Positions 47,761-58,494 of a stretch of DNA of 64,000 nt are shown here, one piece after another; position 1 is the first letter of the stretch, and the number at the start of each line of letters is the position of its first letter. Under the pieces are notes generated by a model. The model saw only the letters and a list, made by a program, of their open reading frames with translations, was not told the DNA's origin and made no database searches. The stretch is from contig NZ_JAATWC010000011.1 in the NCBI RefSeq assembly GCF_012979235.1, forward strand, positions 1 through 64,000, in the 5' to 3' direction. The translations under genes and the position numbers were made by a program. The stretch is from Dissulfurirhabdus thermomarina. GTDB lineage: Bacteria > Desulfobacterota > Dissulfuribacteria > Dissulfuribacterales > Dissulfurirhabdaceae.

Positions 47761-48052
47761 GACTTTAAATCAACACAACGGCGCCGTGGGAACGCCTTGA
47801 AGTAAACACACATGAGAAGTGCCCCTCGTTTGTTCAGACTCTCAGAGACGCCATGCGGGATTCCCCCCGGGGACAGCCGCGCCTCGCCGGATCAGCCGAA
47901 CTCGCCCATCCACTTTTCGATTCCAGACCTTGAAGAATTCGCAGGTGAAGCCCACCGCCCAAGCCTCCCCTGGTCCCGGACTGCAAACGCCGCCCCCGGC
48001 CCTTCCGCCGGGGATGGCGCCGGCCCGCGGCCGTGGTTATAGTGCAGGCGTC

Positions 48053-48703
48053 ATGGACCTCCACGCCACCATCCGCCACGTCCTGCTCCTCACCCCGCCC
48101 ATCCTGCTGGCCGTGACCGCCCACGAGGCGGCCCACGCATGGACGGCGGACCGGCTCGGGGACCCGACCCCCCGGCGGGCGGGGCGGCTCACCCTGAACC
48201 CCCTCCGCCACCTCGACCCGGTGGGGACCCTGGTCTTCTTCCTGACCCGGGCCATCGGCTGGGCGAAACCCGTCCCCGTCAATCCCTACCACTTCCGGGA
48301 CCCCCGGCGGGGGATGCTCTGGGTCTCCCTGGCCGGCCCCGCGGCCAACCTGGCCCTGGCCGCCGCGGGCGCCGCGCTCCTCCGCGGGCTCGCCGCCGGA
48401 CCGTCGGGCGTCATCCACCTCCCGCCGGGGGCCGCCTTCCTCGCCCCCCTGGTGGCCATGCTCCAGGTCGGCATCCTCGTCAACATCGGGCTCGCGGTCT
48501 TCAACCTCCTGCCGGTCCCGCCCCTGGACGGCAGCAAGGTCCTGGAAGGGCTGCTCCCCGAGGGATTGGCCGAACCCTGGCGCCGCTTCGAGCGCTACGG
48601 CTTCGTCCTCATCCTTTTGCTCGTCTTTACAGGGGTGACGGGCCGGATTATAGTCCCGCTGGTCTTCCGCATCTACGGCCTCTTCATGGGACTCCAGGCG
48701 TGA
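48053..48703 (+). CDS. site-2-type metalloprotease, M50 family
   Basis: 216 residues, mostly membrane. Zinc site HEAAH near residue 25, NPLRHLDPVGT, and the second motif NLLPVPPLDGSKV, which carries the Asp ligand; several membrane spans. A small M50 peptidase without PDZ domain, of the YwhC type; substrate unknown. In many bacteria this gene lies just before trpS and scpA, exactly as here. TATAGT at 48038-48043 could be a -10 box giving a very short leader. Confidence 0.9.
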   Translation: MDLHATIRHVLLLTPPILLAVTAHEAAHAWTADRLGDPTPRRAGRLTLNPLRHLDPVGTLVFFLTRAIGWAKPVPVNPYHFRDPRRGMLWVSLAGPAANLALAAAGAALLRGLAAGPSGVIHLPPGAAFLAPLVAMLQVGILVNIGLAVFNLLPVPPLDGSKVLEGLLPEGLAEPWRRFERYGFVLILLLVFTGVTGRIIVPLVFRIYGLFMGLQA

Positions 48704-49734
48704 CTCCTCCCCCAGGTACCGACACCGAGAACCGATCCGTTCGGGTGCTGAGCGGCATGCGCCCCACCGGGCGGCTGCACCTCGGCCACCTCCACGGGGT
48801 CCTCCAGAACTGGCTGCGCCTCCAGGAGGCCTACGAGTGCTTCTTCTGCGCCGCCGACTGGCACGCCCTCACCACCTGCTACGAGTCCCCGGGCGGCATC
48901 CCCGCCGACACCGAGGAGATGGTCCTCGACTGGCTCGCGGTGGGGATCGACCCGGAGCGCGCCACCGTCTTCGTCCAGTCCGACGTGAAGGAACACGCGG
49001 AACTCCACCTCCTGCTCTCCATGATCACCCCCGTCTCCTGGCTGGAGCGGAACCCCACCTACAAGGAGCAGCAGCAGGAACTGAAGGAGCGGGACCTGGC
49101 CACCTACGGCTTCCTCGGCTATCCCGTCCTCCAGGCCGCGGACATCATCATCTACCGGGCCCACAAGGTGCCCGTGGGGGTGGACCAGCTGCCCCACGTG
49201 GAACTGACCCGGGAGATCACGCGGCGGTTCAACTACCTCTACGGGGAGACCTTCCCGGTGCCCGAGGCCATGCTGGCCGAGGTGGCGAAACTGCCCGGGC
49301 TCGACGGCCGGAAGATGAGCAAGAGCTACGGCAACGCCATCTTCCTCTCGGACACGCCCGACGAGGTCCGGCGCAAGATCGCCACCATGATCACCGACAT
49401 CGAGCGCCCCCGCAAATCCGATCCCGGTGACCCCGAGAACCGGTGCGTGGCCTTCAACCTTCACCGCCTCTACGTGGCGCCGGACCGGCGCCGGGAGATC
49501 GTCGAGGCCTGCAAGGCGGCCACCCTCGGCTGCGTCCCCTGCAAGAAGGAACTCGCCGAGGCCGTGGTCCGCGCCCTGGCCCCCATCTGGGAACGCCGCA
49601 CGGCCCTGGGAGACGACAGGGAAGGCCTCCACCGGCTGCTGCGCCGGGGGGCGGAGCGGGCCCGGGACGAGGCCCGCGCCACCATGGAACAGGTCAGGAG
49701 CGCCCTTTGGAGCCCGAGTGCCAGATCCGGCTAG
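48700..49734 (+). CDS. trpS: tryptophan--tRNA ligase
   Basis: Charges tRNA-Trp. 344 residues, class I synthetase: SGMRPTGRLHLGHLHGVLQNW with the HIGH-type HLGH, PVGVDQLPHVELTREIT, and KMSKSYGNAI. GTG start overlapping the M50 stop (GTGA, 48700-48703). It overlaps scpA by 28 nt. Confidence 0.96.
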   Translation: MTPPPGTDTENRSVRVLSGMRPTGRLHLGHLHGVLQNWLRLQEAYECFFCAADWHALTTCYESPGGIPADTEEMVLDWLAVGIDPERATVFVQSDVKEHAELHLLLSMITPVSWLERNPTYKEQQQELKERDLATYGFLGYPVLQAADIIIYRAHKVPVGVDQLPHVELTREITRRFNYLYGETFPVPEAMLAEVAKLPGLDGRKMSKSYGNAIFLSDTPDEVRRKIATMITDIERPRKSDPGDPENRCVAFNLHRLYVAPDRRREIVEACKAATLGCVPCKKELAEAVVRALAPIWERRTALGDDREGLHRLLRRGAERARDEARATMEQVRSALWSPSARSG

Positions 49735-50486
49735 AGGCCTTTGAAGGTCCCTTGGACCTTCTCCTCCACCTCATCACGAAGAACAAGCTCGACGTGACCG
49801 ACATCCCAATGGCGCTGGTCACGCGCCAGTACCTCGAGTACATCGAGCTCATGCAGGCCCTCGACATCGTGGTGGCCGGGGAATACCTGGTCATGGCCGC
49901 GACCCTCATGCACATCAAGTCGCGGATGCTGCTGCCGCGGCCGGAGCCCCTCTCGCCGGAGGACGACCCCCGCCTCGAGATCGTCCGCCCGCTCCAGGAA
50001 CTCATGGCCGTCCGTGCCGCCGCCGAGCAGCTGGAACGGCGGCCGCTCCTCGGCCGGGACGTCTTCACGCGGGGACGGCGCCTGGAGGAGAGCCTGGCGG
50101 AGATGGGGATCCCCGTCTCCGGCGCCGAGGCGGAGGCCTCGCGCCCCATCGAGGCCAGCCTCTACGACCTCCTGGACGCCTTCCGGAAGGTCCTGGGCAA
50201 CCGGAGCCTGCCCCACGTCCTCGAGATCGCCCGGGCCCGGGTGAGCCTGTCGGAGCGGATGGAGGAACTGTCGGCGCGCCTGGCGGCCGCGGGCCGCCTC
50301 CGCTTCTTCGACCTCTTCACCCCGGAGGACCTCCAGGTCACCATCGTGACCTTCCTGGCCATCCTGGAGCTGGCGCGGCTGGCCCAGATCCGCCTCCTCC
50401 AGGAGGTCCCGGGCGGCGACATCCTCATCCTGCCCCGCGCGCCGGAGCCGGAAACCGCCGAACCCGCGGCGGCCCACGGATCGTAG
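49707..50486 (+). CDS. scpA: segregation and condensation protein ScpA
   Basis: 259 residues, kleisin partner of SMC and ScpB in chromosome condensation. N-terminal LEAFEGPLDLLLHLITKNKLDVTDIPMALVTRQYLEY is the family signature; LVMAATLMHIKSRMLLP follows, and a C-terminal winged helix has VTIVTFLAILELARL. TTG start with AGGAG 6 nt upstream, inside the end of trpS. scpB is not in the window: the next gene is on the other strand. Confidence 0.94.
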   Translation: MEPECQIRLEAFEGPLDLLLHLITKNKLDVTDIPMALVTRQYLEYIELMQALDIVVAGEYLVMAATLMHIKSRMLLPRPEPLSPEDDPRLEIVRPLQELMAVRAAAEQLERRPLLGRDVFTRGRRLEESLAEMGIPVSGAEAEASRPIEASLYDLLDAFRKVLGNRSLPHVLEIARARVSLSERMEELSARLAAAGRLRFFDLFTPEDLQVTIVTFLAILELARLAQIRLLQEVPGGDILILPRAPEPETAEPAAAHGS

Positions 50487-50506
50487 GGAACGGCGGCGGG
50501 GGCGGG

Positions 50507-52684
50507 CTACCCCCGGAACCGGTCGGCGATGAGCCCCTCGGCGGCGGCGGCCTCGATGGGCATGGAGAACACCGCCCCCTGCCCGTAGTCGCACTCCACC
50601 GTCCGGAGGTGGACGAGCTGCGCCTCGCTCTCTATCCCCTCCGCCGTGACGTCCATGTCGAGGTTGTGGGCCAAGGTCACGATGGCATGGGCGATCTCGA
50701 GCCCGGCGTCCCCCTCGCCCACCCGCCGGATGAAGGTGGGGTCGATCTTGAGGGAATGGATGGGAAGGCGGTCCAGGGCCGCCAGCGACAAGGAGGCGTC
50801 GCCGGCCCCGAAGTCGTCGATGCCCACCTGGACGTCCAGGGCGGCAAGGTCGAGGAGGGCCCCGGCCAAGGCCGCCGGGTCCGAGAGCAGGGACCGGTCC
50901 GCGATCTCCAGGCGGAGCCGGCACGGCTCCAGGCCCGTGTCGGCGAGCACGCGGCGGACCTCCCCGCCGAAGCCCGGCCGGGACAGGGTGCCGCCCCCGA
51001 TGTTGACACCGAGGAAGAGACGCGGCCCGCCGTTCATCCGCCGGTGCCAATCGTGGACCTGGCGGCTCGCCTCCCGGAGCACCCACAGGTCGAGGCGCTC
51101 CATGAGCCCGGCCCGCTCGGCGGCCGGGAGGAAGGCCTCGGGCTCGAGGAGCCCCCGCTCCGGGTGCCGCCACCGGACAAGGGCCTCGAAGCCGCTCACC
51201 CGGCCGGTCCGGAGGGTGACGATGGGCTGGTAGAAGACCTGCAGTTCGCCGGCCTCGACGGCGCGGCGCAGCTGTGCCTCGATCCGCTCGCTCTCCGCGG
51301 CCAGGGCGTGGAGCTGAACGTCGAAGACCTCGTGGCGGGACTTTCCCAGGGACTTGGCCCGGTACATGGCCATGTCGGCGTCCCGGATGAGGTCCTCCGC
51401 CCGCGCGGCACCCTGGCCGCCGAAGGCGATCCCGATGCTGGCGGAGACCCGGACCCGTCGGTCGCCGAGGGGGAAGGGCGCCTCCAGGGCGCGCTGGATC
51501 CGCTCCGCCACCCGGGTGGCGTCCCGGATGTGCCGGATCCCGTCCACGAGCACCGTGAACTCGTCCCCGCCGAGCCGGGCCACGGTGTCGCCGGGACGGA
51601 CGCACTGGAGGAGGCGCCGGCCCACCTCCCGCAGCACCCGGTCGCCCGCCGGGTGGCCGAAGGTGTCGTTCACCTGCTTGAACCCGTCGAGGTCGAGGAA
51701 GAGCACGGCGAAACGCCGGCGGCGGCGGGGCGCCGACCGCAGGCACTGGCCGAGCCGGTCGAGGAAGAGGACCCGGTTGGGGAGATCCGTCAGGGGATCG
51801 TGGAAGGCCGCCCGGACCGCCTCGGCACCGGCGGACTCCCGGGTGCTGTGGTCCTCGTGCCCGCCGAGGAGCCGCACCGGGCATCCCGCGCCGTCCCGCA
51901 CGGCGGCCCCGCGTCCCTTCACCCACCGGTAGGCGCCGTCGGCCTGCCGGAGCCGGAAGTCGCACTCCCAGCATTCGTTGCCGCCCTCGAGGTGCATCCC
52001 GATCCGGGCCTCCAGCCGCGGCCGGTCGTCGGGATGGACGCGCGCGAAGAACGCCTCGGGGTCCCCGGCGGCGGCTTCACCCCGTCCGAGGCCGAGGGCC
52101 GTCCCGAGCGCCGGGCTGCAGGTGAAGGTCCCGGCCGCCAGATCCCACTCCCACGACTCCGGGGGAAGGCACCGGGCCAGGGCCTCGCACCGGGCGGCCA
52201 TCGCCCGCGCCCCTTCCCGGCCGGCCCTCAGGGCGGCCAAGACCCCGCGAAGCCGCCGGAAGAAGGCCCTATCCAGCGCGCCCGCGGCCACGCACTCCAG
52301 GACCCCGGCGGCCTCGGCCGCCTCCTGGAGCGGCCCCGGGGCCTCGGGCCCCAGCACCATCACCACCGGGAGGGCCGGGTACCGCCGCCGGATCCGGCGG
52401 GCGAGGTCCAGGCCCTCCGACCCCGGGCCGGCGGCATCCACCAGGACGGCATCGTAACGGTCGCGGCGGAGCGCTGCCAGGACCCGGCCCCGCCCGGCCA
52501 CCCACTCGAAGACGAAGGACACCCCCGCGCCGGCGCCCGGCGGCGTCCAGGCGCCGGGATCCCCGGTCACCAGGATGCGGAAATCGCCATCTCCCACGCG
52601 GCCCCCACCCCCGTCGGGGGAATCGGCTCCACGAACCCGGGAGCGGGACGACCGGCCGCCCCCGCCCGCCTCGCCGGCGGGCAC
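50507..52684 (-). CDS. GGDEF-EAL cyclic-di-GMP protein with degenerate receiver and PAS
   Basis: About 725 residues. Residues about 30-160 look like a response-regulator receiver lacking the usual Asp (YDAVLVDAAGPGSEGLDLA). Then a PAS/PAC domain (FFARVHPDDRPRLEARI, YRWVKGRGAAVRD). GGDEF domain with DPLTDLPNRVLFLDRL, DGFKQVNDTFGHPAGD and intact LGGDEFTV. EAL domain with GFEALVRWRHPERG, DDFGAGDASLS and KIDPTFIR. Both catalytic motifs are intact, so it may synthesise or degrade c-di-GMP. The GTG at 52684 fits the promoter at 52704-52732; a GTG at 52597 is the alternative. Confidence 0.9.
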   Translation of the reverse strand: MPAGEAGGGGRSSRSRVRGADSPDGGGGRVGDGDFRILVTGDPGAWTPPGAGAGVSFVFEWVAGRGRVLAALRRDRYDAVLVDAAGPGSEGLDLARRIRRRYPALPVVMVLGPEAPGPLQEAAEAAGVLECVAAGALDRAFFRRLRGVLAALRAGREGARAMAARCEALARCLPPESWEWDLAAGTFTCSPALGTALGLGRGEAAAGDPEAFFARVHPDDRPRLEARIGMHLEGGNECWECDFRLRQADGAYRWVKGRGAAVRDGAGCPVRLLGGHEDHSTRESAGAEAVRAAFHDPLTDLPNRVLFLDRLGQCLRSAPRRRRRFAVLFLDLDGFKQVNDTFGHPAGDRVLREVGRRLLQCVRPGDTVARLGGDEFTVLVDGIRHIRDATRVAERIQRALEAPFPLGDRRVRVSASIGIAFGGQGAARAEDLIRDADMAMYRAKSLGKSRHEVFDVQLHALAAESERIEAQLRRAVEAGELQVFYQPIVTLRTGRVSGFEALVRWRHPERGLLEPEAFLPAAERAGLMERLDLWVLREASRQVHDWHRRMNGGPRLFLGVNIGGGTLSRPGFGGEVRRVLADTGLEPCRLRLEIADRSLLSDPAALAGALLDLAALDVQVGIDDFGAGDASLSLAALDRLPIHSLKIDPTFIRRVGEGDAGLEIAHAIVTLAHNLDMDVTAEGIESEAQLVHLRTVECDYGQGAVFSMPIEAAAAEGLIADRFRG

Positions 52685-52703
52685 CTCGTGGAAACCTCGT
52701 GGA

Positions 52704-52732
52704 ATTATGCCAGAGCCGTCGCGCATGGTCAA
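52704..52732 (-). promoter_or_regulatory. sigma-70-type promoter of the GGDEF-EAL gene
   Basis: On the minus strand TTGACC (52732-52727), a 17-nt spacer and CATAAT (52709-52704), preceded by an A/T tract. The start near 52697 rules out the long upstream frame and supports the GTG at 52684. The remainder of 52733-52861 holds no gene. Confidence 0.7.
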
Positions 52733-52861
52733 AAAAAACCGTCCGGGGCCATGAAATCGGGGCATGACCGCCGCCCGAACCTTTTTGCAATTTTTGGACC
52801 AAAAATGCAGCCGCAGGGGCCGAGACGCGGCGCCGGCCCGGCGAGGCCCCGGGGCCGCGGT

Positions 52862-55012
52862 TCAGCGGGTGCCCCAGCCGCCGAGGCCGGCCAGGTCGAT
52901 GTAGAAGACGAAGGAATCCTCGTCGGGGGTGTGGTCGACCCGGAACTCGAGGCTCCAGCACCCGGCCTTGTAGCGGAAGCCGTAAGAAGAGCGGAGTTCC
53001 TCCCAGGGCTCCTCCAGGGAGCGCTGGGTCCGCAGCGTGAGGGTCCAGGCGGGGGTGAGCACCGCGTCCAGGACGGCGTCCAGGGTATGGATCCGCTTCG
53101 CCCGGTGGTAGCGGTAGGTGAGGCCGAGCCGGTCCCCGGCCGGGGACCGGAAGGTGGCCTGGGTCCGGTGCGTGGTCACCCCCTGGCCGTAGACCCCGAA
53201 GGTGGTGTCGCTCCGGAGGGTCACGAACTCGTTCGGGTTCAGCTCCAGCTCGGCGAGGAGATCGGTGAAGGGCCGCCGTTTCTCCCCTGGGCCGAGGCGC
53301 CGCCGGCTCTCGCGGACGTCGAAGCCCTCCTCGAGCCGGAGGACGAGGGGATCCCGGTAGGTGAAACGCCCCCCCGGCCGATCCCGGCGGGTGGTCACGA
53401 AGTTCAGGAGGGATAGGACGAGGAGGTTTTCCTGGCCGAGCCGGTCCACGGCGTCGATGCCCGGCAGGCCGTCCACGTCCTTGGGCGGCCGGTAACGGTA
53501 GGAGAGGACGGGGCGGAGGGTATGCCGGACGAACCGCCCGCCGCCGAGGTCGAAGGTCCGGCCGAGGGTGGTGCCGAGATCCGCCGCCAGCTCGTGGGTG
53601 AAACGGTTGCGGTCGAGGTCCGTGGCCCAGCCCTGGCAGTCGCCGCCGATCCGGTACAGCGTCTCCCGCGCGGTGGCGCTCACGAGGAAGTCCGCCACGC
53701 CGCCGAAGTCCACCGGGAGGGCGAGGCGCGGGGCGAGGTCGAGGCGCTGCGATTCGAGTCCGCGCTCGCGCCAGTAGTTCACGTACTCGGCGCGCCAGTC
53801 GTAGTAGAGGGGCGTCCGCCACAGCCGGCGCCGGAACCCCTCCACCGCCACCCGGGGGAGCGTCTGCAGGGTCTCGTCCTGGGCGTCCTCCAACAGATTC
53901 TGGTGGAAGCGCGCCTCGGCCCCCCAGAAGTGGTCCTCCCACGTCCGCGCCAACTGGAAGGTGGAGAGCCGGATCACGTCCGTCTCGTCGTTGAGGCTGC
54001 GGTTGAACCACTTCCGGAACATCCGGTTGGTGGCGCCGAATCCCATGGGCCCCTCCCGGAACTCCTCGAAGTAGTCGCGGTCGCTCACCAGGTCCACGTC
54101 CAGCTTGGCCGCGACGCCCAGGGGCAGGTCCTGGTCGGCCTTGGCCCGGACCCACCACCGGCGGGCATTGCCGCGGACCTGGCCGTCCCCGTCGAAGTCG
54201 TCGTCCACGAGGTTGTCGTGGAGGTAGCTGTACCGGATGACCCCGAGGGATGCCGGGGAGAGAGCGTACCGGAACTCCCCGCCCAGGAGCATCCCCCGGT
54301 TGGCCAGGTACCGGGGCGAGAAGGTGGCGTCGAAGCTGTCGCCCAAGGCCCAGAAAAAGGGCAGTTCCAGCTCGAACCCGTTCCGGCTCGAGGAGGTGTA
54401 GTAAGGGGTGAGGAACCCGGTCTCCCGCTCCTGGTTCACGGGCCAGGCCGCCAGGGGCGCGTAGAGGACCGGTACATCCTTGACCCGAAACGTGGTGTGG
54501 GCGGCCACCGCCAGGCCCGAGGCCCGGACCCGGAGCCGCCGGCACCGGAAGCTCCAGGCCGACCGCGGCACCGGGCAGGTAGTCACCACGGCGTCCTCCA
54601 CCTCGTACTCGTCCTCGCCGGTCCGCCGGATCGTCCGGGCGGCCAGGGTCACGTTGTTCCGGCTCAGGAAGAGCTCCGCGTCCTCCACCGTGCCGGTGGC
54701 GGTGGCGAGGTCGAGGTCGGCCCGGCTGCCCCGGAGCACGTCGCCCCCCGTGCGGAGGGTGACGTTGCCCCAGGCCTGCAGCCGGGACCGGCGCCGGTCG
54801 TAGGCCACGGTGTCCGCCTCGCAGGTCATCCCGCCGCGGCTCGCACGCACGTGCCCCTCCGCCACCACCAGGTCCCCGTCGGCATGGTAGGTGATCCGGT
54901 CCGCCTCCACCCGCCAGGGCACGGCCGCTCCCGCCGCCGTTCCGGCCGCGAGGACGGCCACCGCCCAGGCCAGGGCCGCAAACCAGTGCGCTGCAGAGGA
55001 GGATCTCGCCAT
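52862..55012 (-). CDS. lptD: LPS-assembly protein LptD
   Basis: 716 residues; inserts lipopolysaccharide in the outer membrane. Signal peptide (FAALAWAVAVLAAGTAAGA). Residues about 35-170 are the beta-jellyroll (ADRITYHADGDLVVAEGHV, CEADTVAYDRRRSRLQAWGNV). The rest is the barrel, with FRVKDVPVLYAPLAAWPVNQERETGFLTP and NEFVTLRSDTTFG, ending SFVFYIDLAGLGGWGTR. Its presence shows an LPS-bearing outer membrane. ATG at 55012. Confidence 0.93.
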   Translation of the reverse strand: MARSSSAAHWFAALAWAVAVLAAGTAAGAAVPWRVEADRITYHADGDLVVAEGHVRASRGGMTCEADTVAYDRRRSRLQAWGNVTLRTGGDVLRGSRADLDLATATGTVEDAELFLSRNNVTLAARTIRRTGEDEYEVEDAVVTTCPVPRSAWSFRCRRLRVRASGLAVAAHTTFRVKDVPVLYAPLAAWPVNQERETGFLTPYYTSSSRNGFELELPFFWALGDSFDATFSPRYLANRGMLLGGEFRYALSPASLGVIRYSYLHDNLVDDDFDGDGQVRGNARRWWVRAKADQDLPLGVAAKLDVDLVSDRDYFEEFREGPMGFGATNRMFRKWFNRSLNDETDVIRLSTFQLARTWEDHFWGAEARFHQNLLEDAQDETLQTLPRVAVEGFRRRLWRTPLYYDWRAEYVNYWRERGLESQRLDLAPRLALPVDFGGVADFLVSATARETLYRIGGDCQGWATDLDRNRFTHELAADLGTTLGRTFDLGGGRFVRHTLRPVLSYRYRPPKDVDGLPGIDAVDRLGQENLLVLSLLNFVTTRRDRPGGRFTYRDPLVLRLEEGFDVRESRRRLGPGEKRRPFTDLLAELELNPNEFVTLRSDTTFGVYGQGVTTHRTQATFRSPAGDRLGLTYRYHRAKRIHTLDAVLDAVLTPAWTLTLRTQRSLEEPWEELRSSYGFRYKAGCWSLEFRVDHTPDEDSFVFYIDLAGLGGWGTR

Positions 55013-55140
55013 GTCGTATCCGGGTCTCCGTGGGCTCGACGGCCCTACCCTACGGGGACGCCGCCGGCGGGTCAATCCCGGCGCCGCCGGGGCGCGCCGC
55101 ACCGCCCGCGCGCGGCCTCGATCCGCCCCCGGCACCTCCA

Positions 55141-55836
55141 TCAAGCCCGGGGCCGGGACAAGCGGCGGACCACCTTGTTCCGCCAGGTCATGCGGAGCCA
55201 GATCCGGGCCAGGGTGGCCAGCGGGAGCGGCCGGCTCACCACCCGGACGCGGCCGGCCTTCACCGCCCGGATGACGGAGGCCGCGTCCGGCTCGGCCTCC
55301 ACCAGGGTGTACGTGGTGTGGAACTGGACCCGCTGGTGCGCGTCGGAGGTCCCCACCATGGGCAGGCCGTACCGGGCGGCCAGCGCCTGGGCCGGCCGGT
55401 TGAAATCCACGCCCCGCCCCCGGAAATGGCAGTACTCCACCGCGTCGAAGAGGTGCACGTTGGCCCGGAAGCGCCCGCGGAGGGCACAGGGGCTCGGGTA
55501 GAAGGGGTGCGGGGCGATGACCAGGGTCTCCTCCCGCCGCAGCCGCACCAGGGCCTCGAGGCTGGATCGGTCCACCTCGGCGGGGTCCACGTTGTAGAGA
55601 AGGACGTGGCGCCCCTCGATGGTGGCCTCCATGCCGGGGATCAGCACGATGCCCCGGTCCCGGGCGTAGGCGGCCAGGCGCTCGTTCCAGGTGACCCGGT
55701 TGTGGTTGGTGATGGCGAGCACGCCGTAGCCCGCCGCCCGTGCCATGTCGATGAGGTCCTCGGCCGTGTAGCGGACGAGGTCCTCCGGGTCCTCCGCGGT
55801 GTGGAGGTGAAAGTCGGCCTTGAGCAGGGCCGTCAC
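55141..55836 (-). CDS. PHP-domain metal-dependent phosphoesterase
   Basis: 231 residues: KADFHLHTAEDPEDLVRYT (HxH metal motif), LAITNHNRVTWNE, LIPGMEATIEGRHVLLYNV, VIAPHPFYP, and MVGTSDAHQ near residue 180. These are the ordered metal ligands of PHP phosphoesterases; close homologues include RNase AM-like nucleases, but the substrate here is unknown. GTG start overlaps the CarS-like stop. Last gene of the long ribosomal operon. Confidence 0.88.
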   Translation of the reverse strand: MTALLKADFHLHTAEDPEDLVRYTAEDLIDMARAAGYGVLAITNHNRVTWNERLAAYARDRGIVLIPGMEATIEGRHVLLYNVDPAEVDRSSLEALVRLRREETLVIAPHPFYPSPCALRGRFRANVHLFDAVEYCHFRGRGVDFNRPAQALAARYGLPMVGTSDAHQRVQFHTTYTLVEAEPDAASVIRAVKAGRVRVVSRPLPLATLARIWLRMTWRNKVVRRLSRPRA

Positions 55837-56339
55837 GCCGGTCTCCGCCTGAGGCGCAGCCGGTGGAGGACGGGGGAGAAGAGACGCGCCGCCCCGGCGA
55901 AGGCCCCCACCAGCACCGCGGTCTCGATCCACCCGAGCCCGGCGCCCCGGCGGACGAAGAGGAGCGGGACCAGGGACTCCAGGGTGTGGTCGAGGAGCGG
56001 GACGGGGTGGCCGCCCTCGAGCCCCATCCGGCGCTTGGCGAAGCTGGCCGCGAGGTCGCCCGCCATGGAAAGGGCCGCCAGGAGGGCGCCGCCGCCCCGG
56101 CCGAAGGGCGTCAGTCCGCCGACGGCCGCGCCGCCCGCCACCGCCAGCGCCAGCCCCCGCCAGGTCTTGTGGTCCCCGAAGACGGGCCGGCCGTCCCGGA
56201 AGCGGCGTCCGAGGTCCACCGGCGCCCCGAGGCGCTCCCCCAGGAGCGCCCGGCCCAGGATGGGGAGGAAGTTCGCCGCCCCGAGGACGGCCAGCAGGGC
56301 GGCGTCCCGGGAGAGGAGTTCCTGGAACCCGGAGGTCAC
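55833..56339 (-). CDS. CDP-archaeol synthase-like (CarS, DUF46) membrane protein
   Basis: 168 residues, several membrane spans. AANFLPILGRALLG, then the family core GRPVFGDHKTWRGLALAVAGG, then MAGDLAASFAKRRMGLEGG and LLDHTLESLVPLLF. It matches the CarS (DUF46) family of CTP:lipid nucleotidyltransferases. In archaea these make CDP-archaeol; in bacteria the lipid substrate is generally uncertain. GTG overlaps the rsmG stop. Confidence 0.82.
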   Translation of the reverse strand: MTSGFQELLSRDAALLAVLGAANFLPILGRALLGERLGAPVDLGRRFRDGRPVFGDHKTWRGLALAVAGGAAVGGLTPFGRGGGALLAALSMAGDLAASFAKRRMGLEGGHPVPLLDHTLESLVPLLFVRRGAGLGWIETAVLVGAFAGAARLFSPVLHRLRLRRRPA

Positions 56340-56990
56340 GGCGCCGCCTCCCCCACGCGGCGGAGGACCACCAGGCACCGCGGGTGCCCGGTGAGGGGAA
56401 CCCGGGCCGTCACCGGCTCCGCCGCCCAGCCGGCGGCCCGGAGCCCCGCCCGCGCGGCCTCGAGCTCCGCCGCCCCACCTGGCCCCTTCATGGCGACCAG
56501 CATCCCCCGGGGGCCGAGGACCGGCCCGGCCAGCGCCGCCAGGTGCGCCAGGGATCCCACCGCCTGGCTCACCGCGAGGTCGAAGCCGCCCCCGGGCCGC
56601 CGCCGAGGCACCTCCGGCTCCCCCACCCGACCGTGCTCGGCCCAGATTCCCTCGAGGCCGAGGCGCGCGATGACCGCGCGCAGGAAGGAGACCTTCCGGG
56701 CCACGGCGTCCACCAACACCACCTGGAGGCGGGGGCGAAGGATCTTGAGCAGCAGGCCCGGAACGCCCGCCCCGGTCCCGATGTCGATCACCCGGGCGGG
56801 GCCCGGCGGGACCAGGGGCAGGAGAGTCAGGGTGTCGCCGAGGTGCTTTCGGACCCGGGCGGCGGGGTCGCGCAGGCCGGTCAAGTTGAACCGGCGGTTC
56901 CAACGGGCCAGTTCCTCGAAGTAGGCCCCGAGGGCCGCGGCGGCATCCCCCGCCTCTCCGGCCTCGGCCAGGAGGGCCCGGATGAGGGCC

Positions 56991-58367
<1,377 letters not shown>

Positions 58368-58494
58368 CACGCGGTCGGCCGGGCCGAGGGGGCGGACACC
58401 GCCCCCGGGCACCGGCACCGGGAATCATCCAGCAGGAGGCGGGCCCTGGGGACCCGGGCTCCACGCCCGCCGCCGGTTGGGCGGCGGGCGCCGA

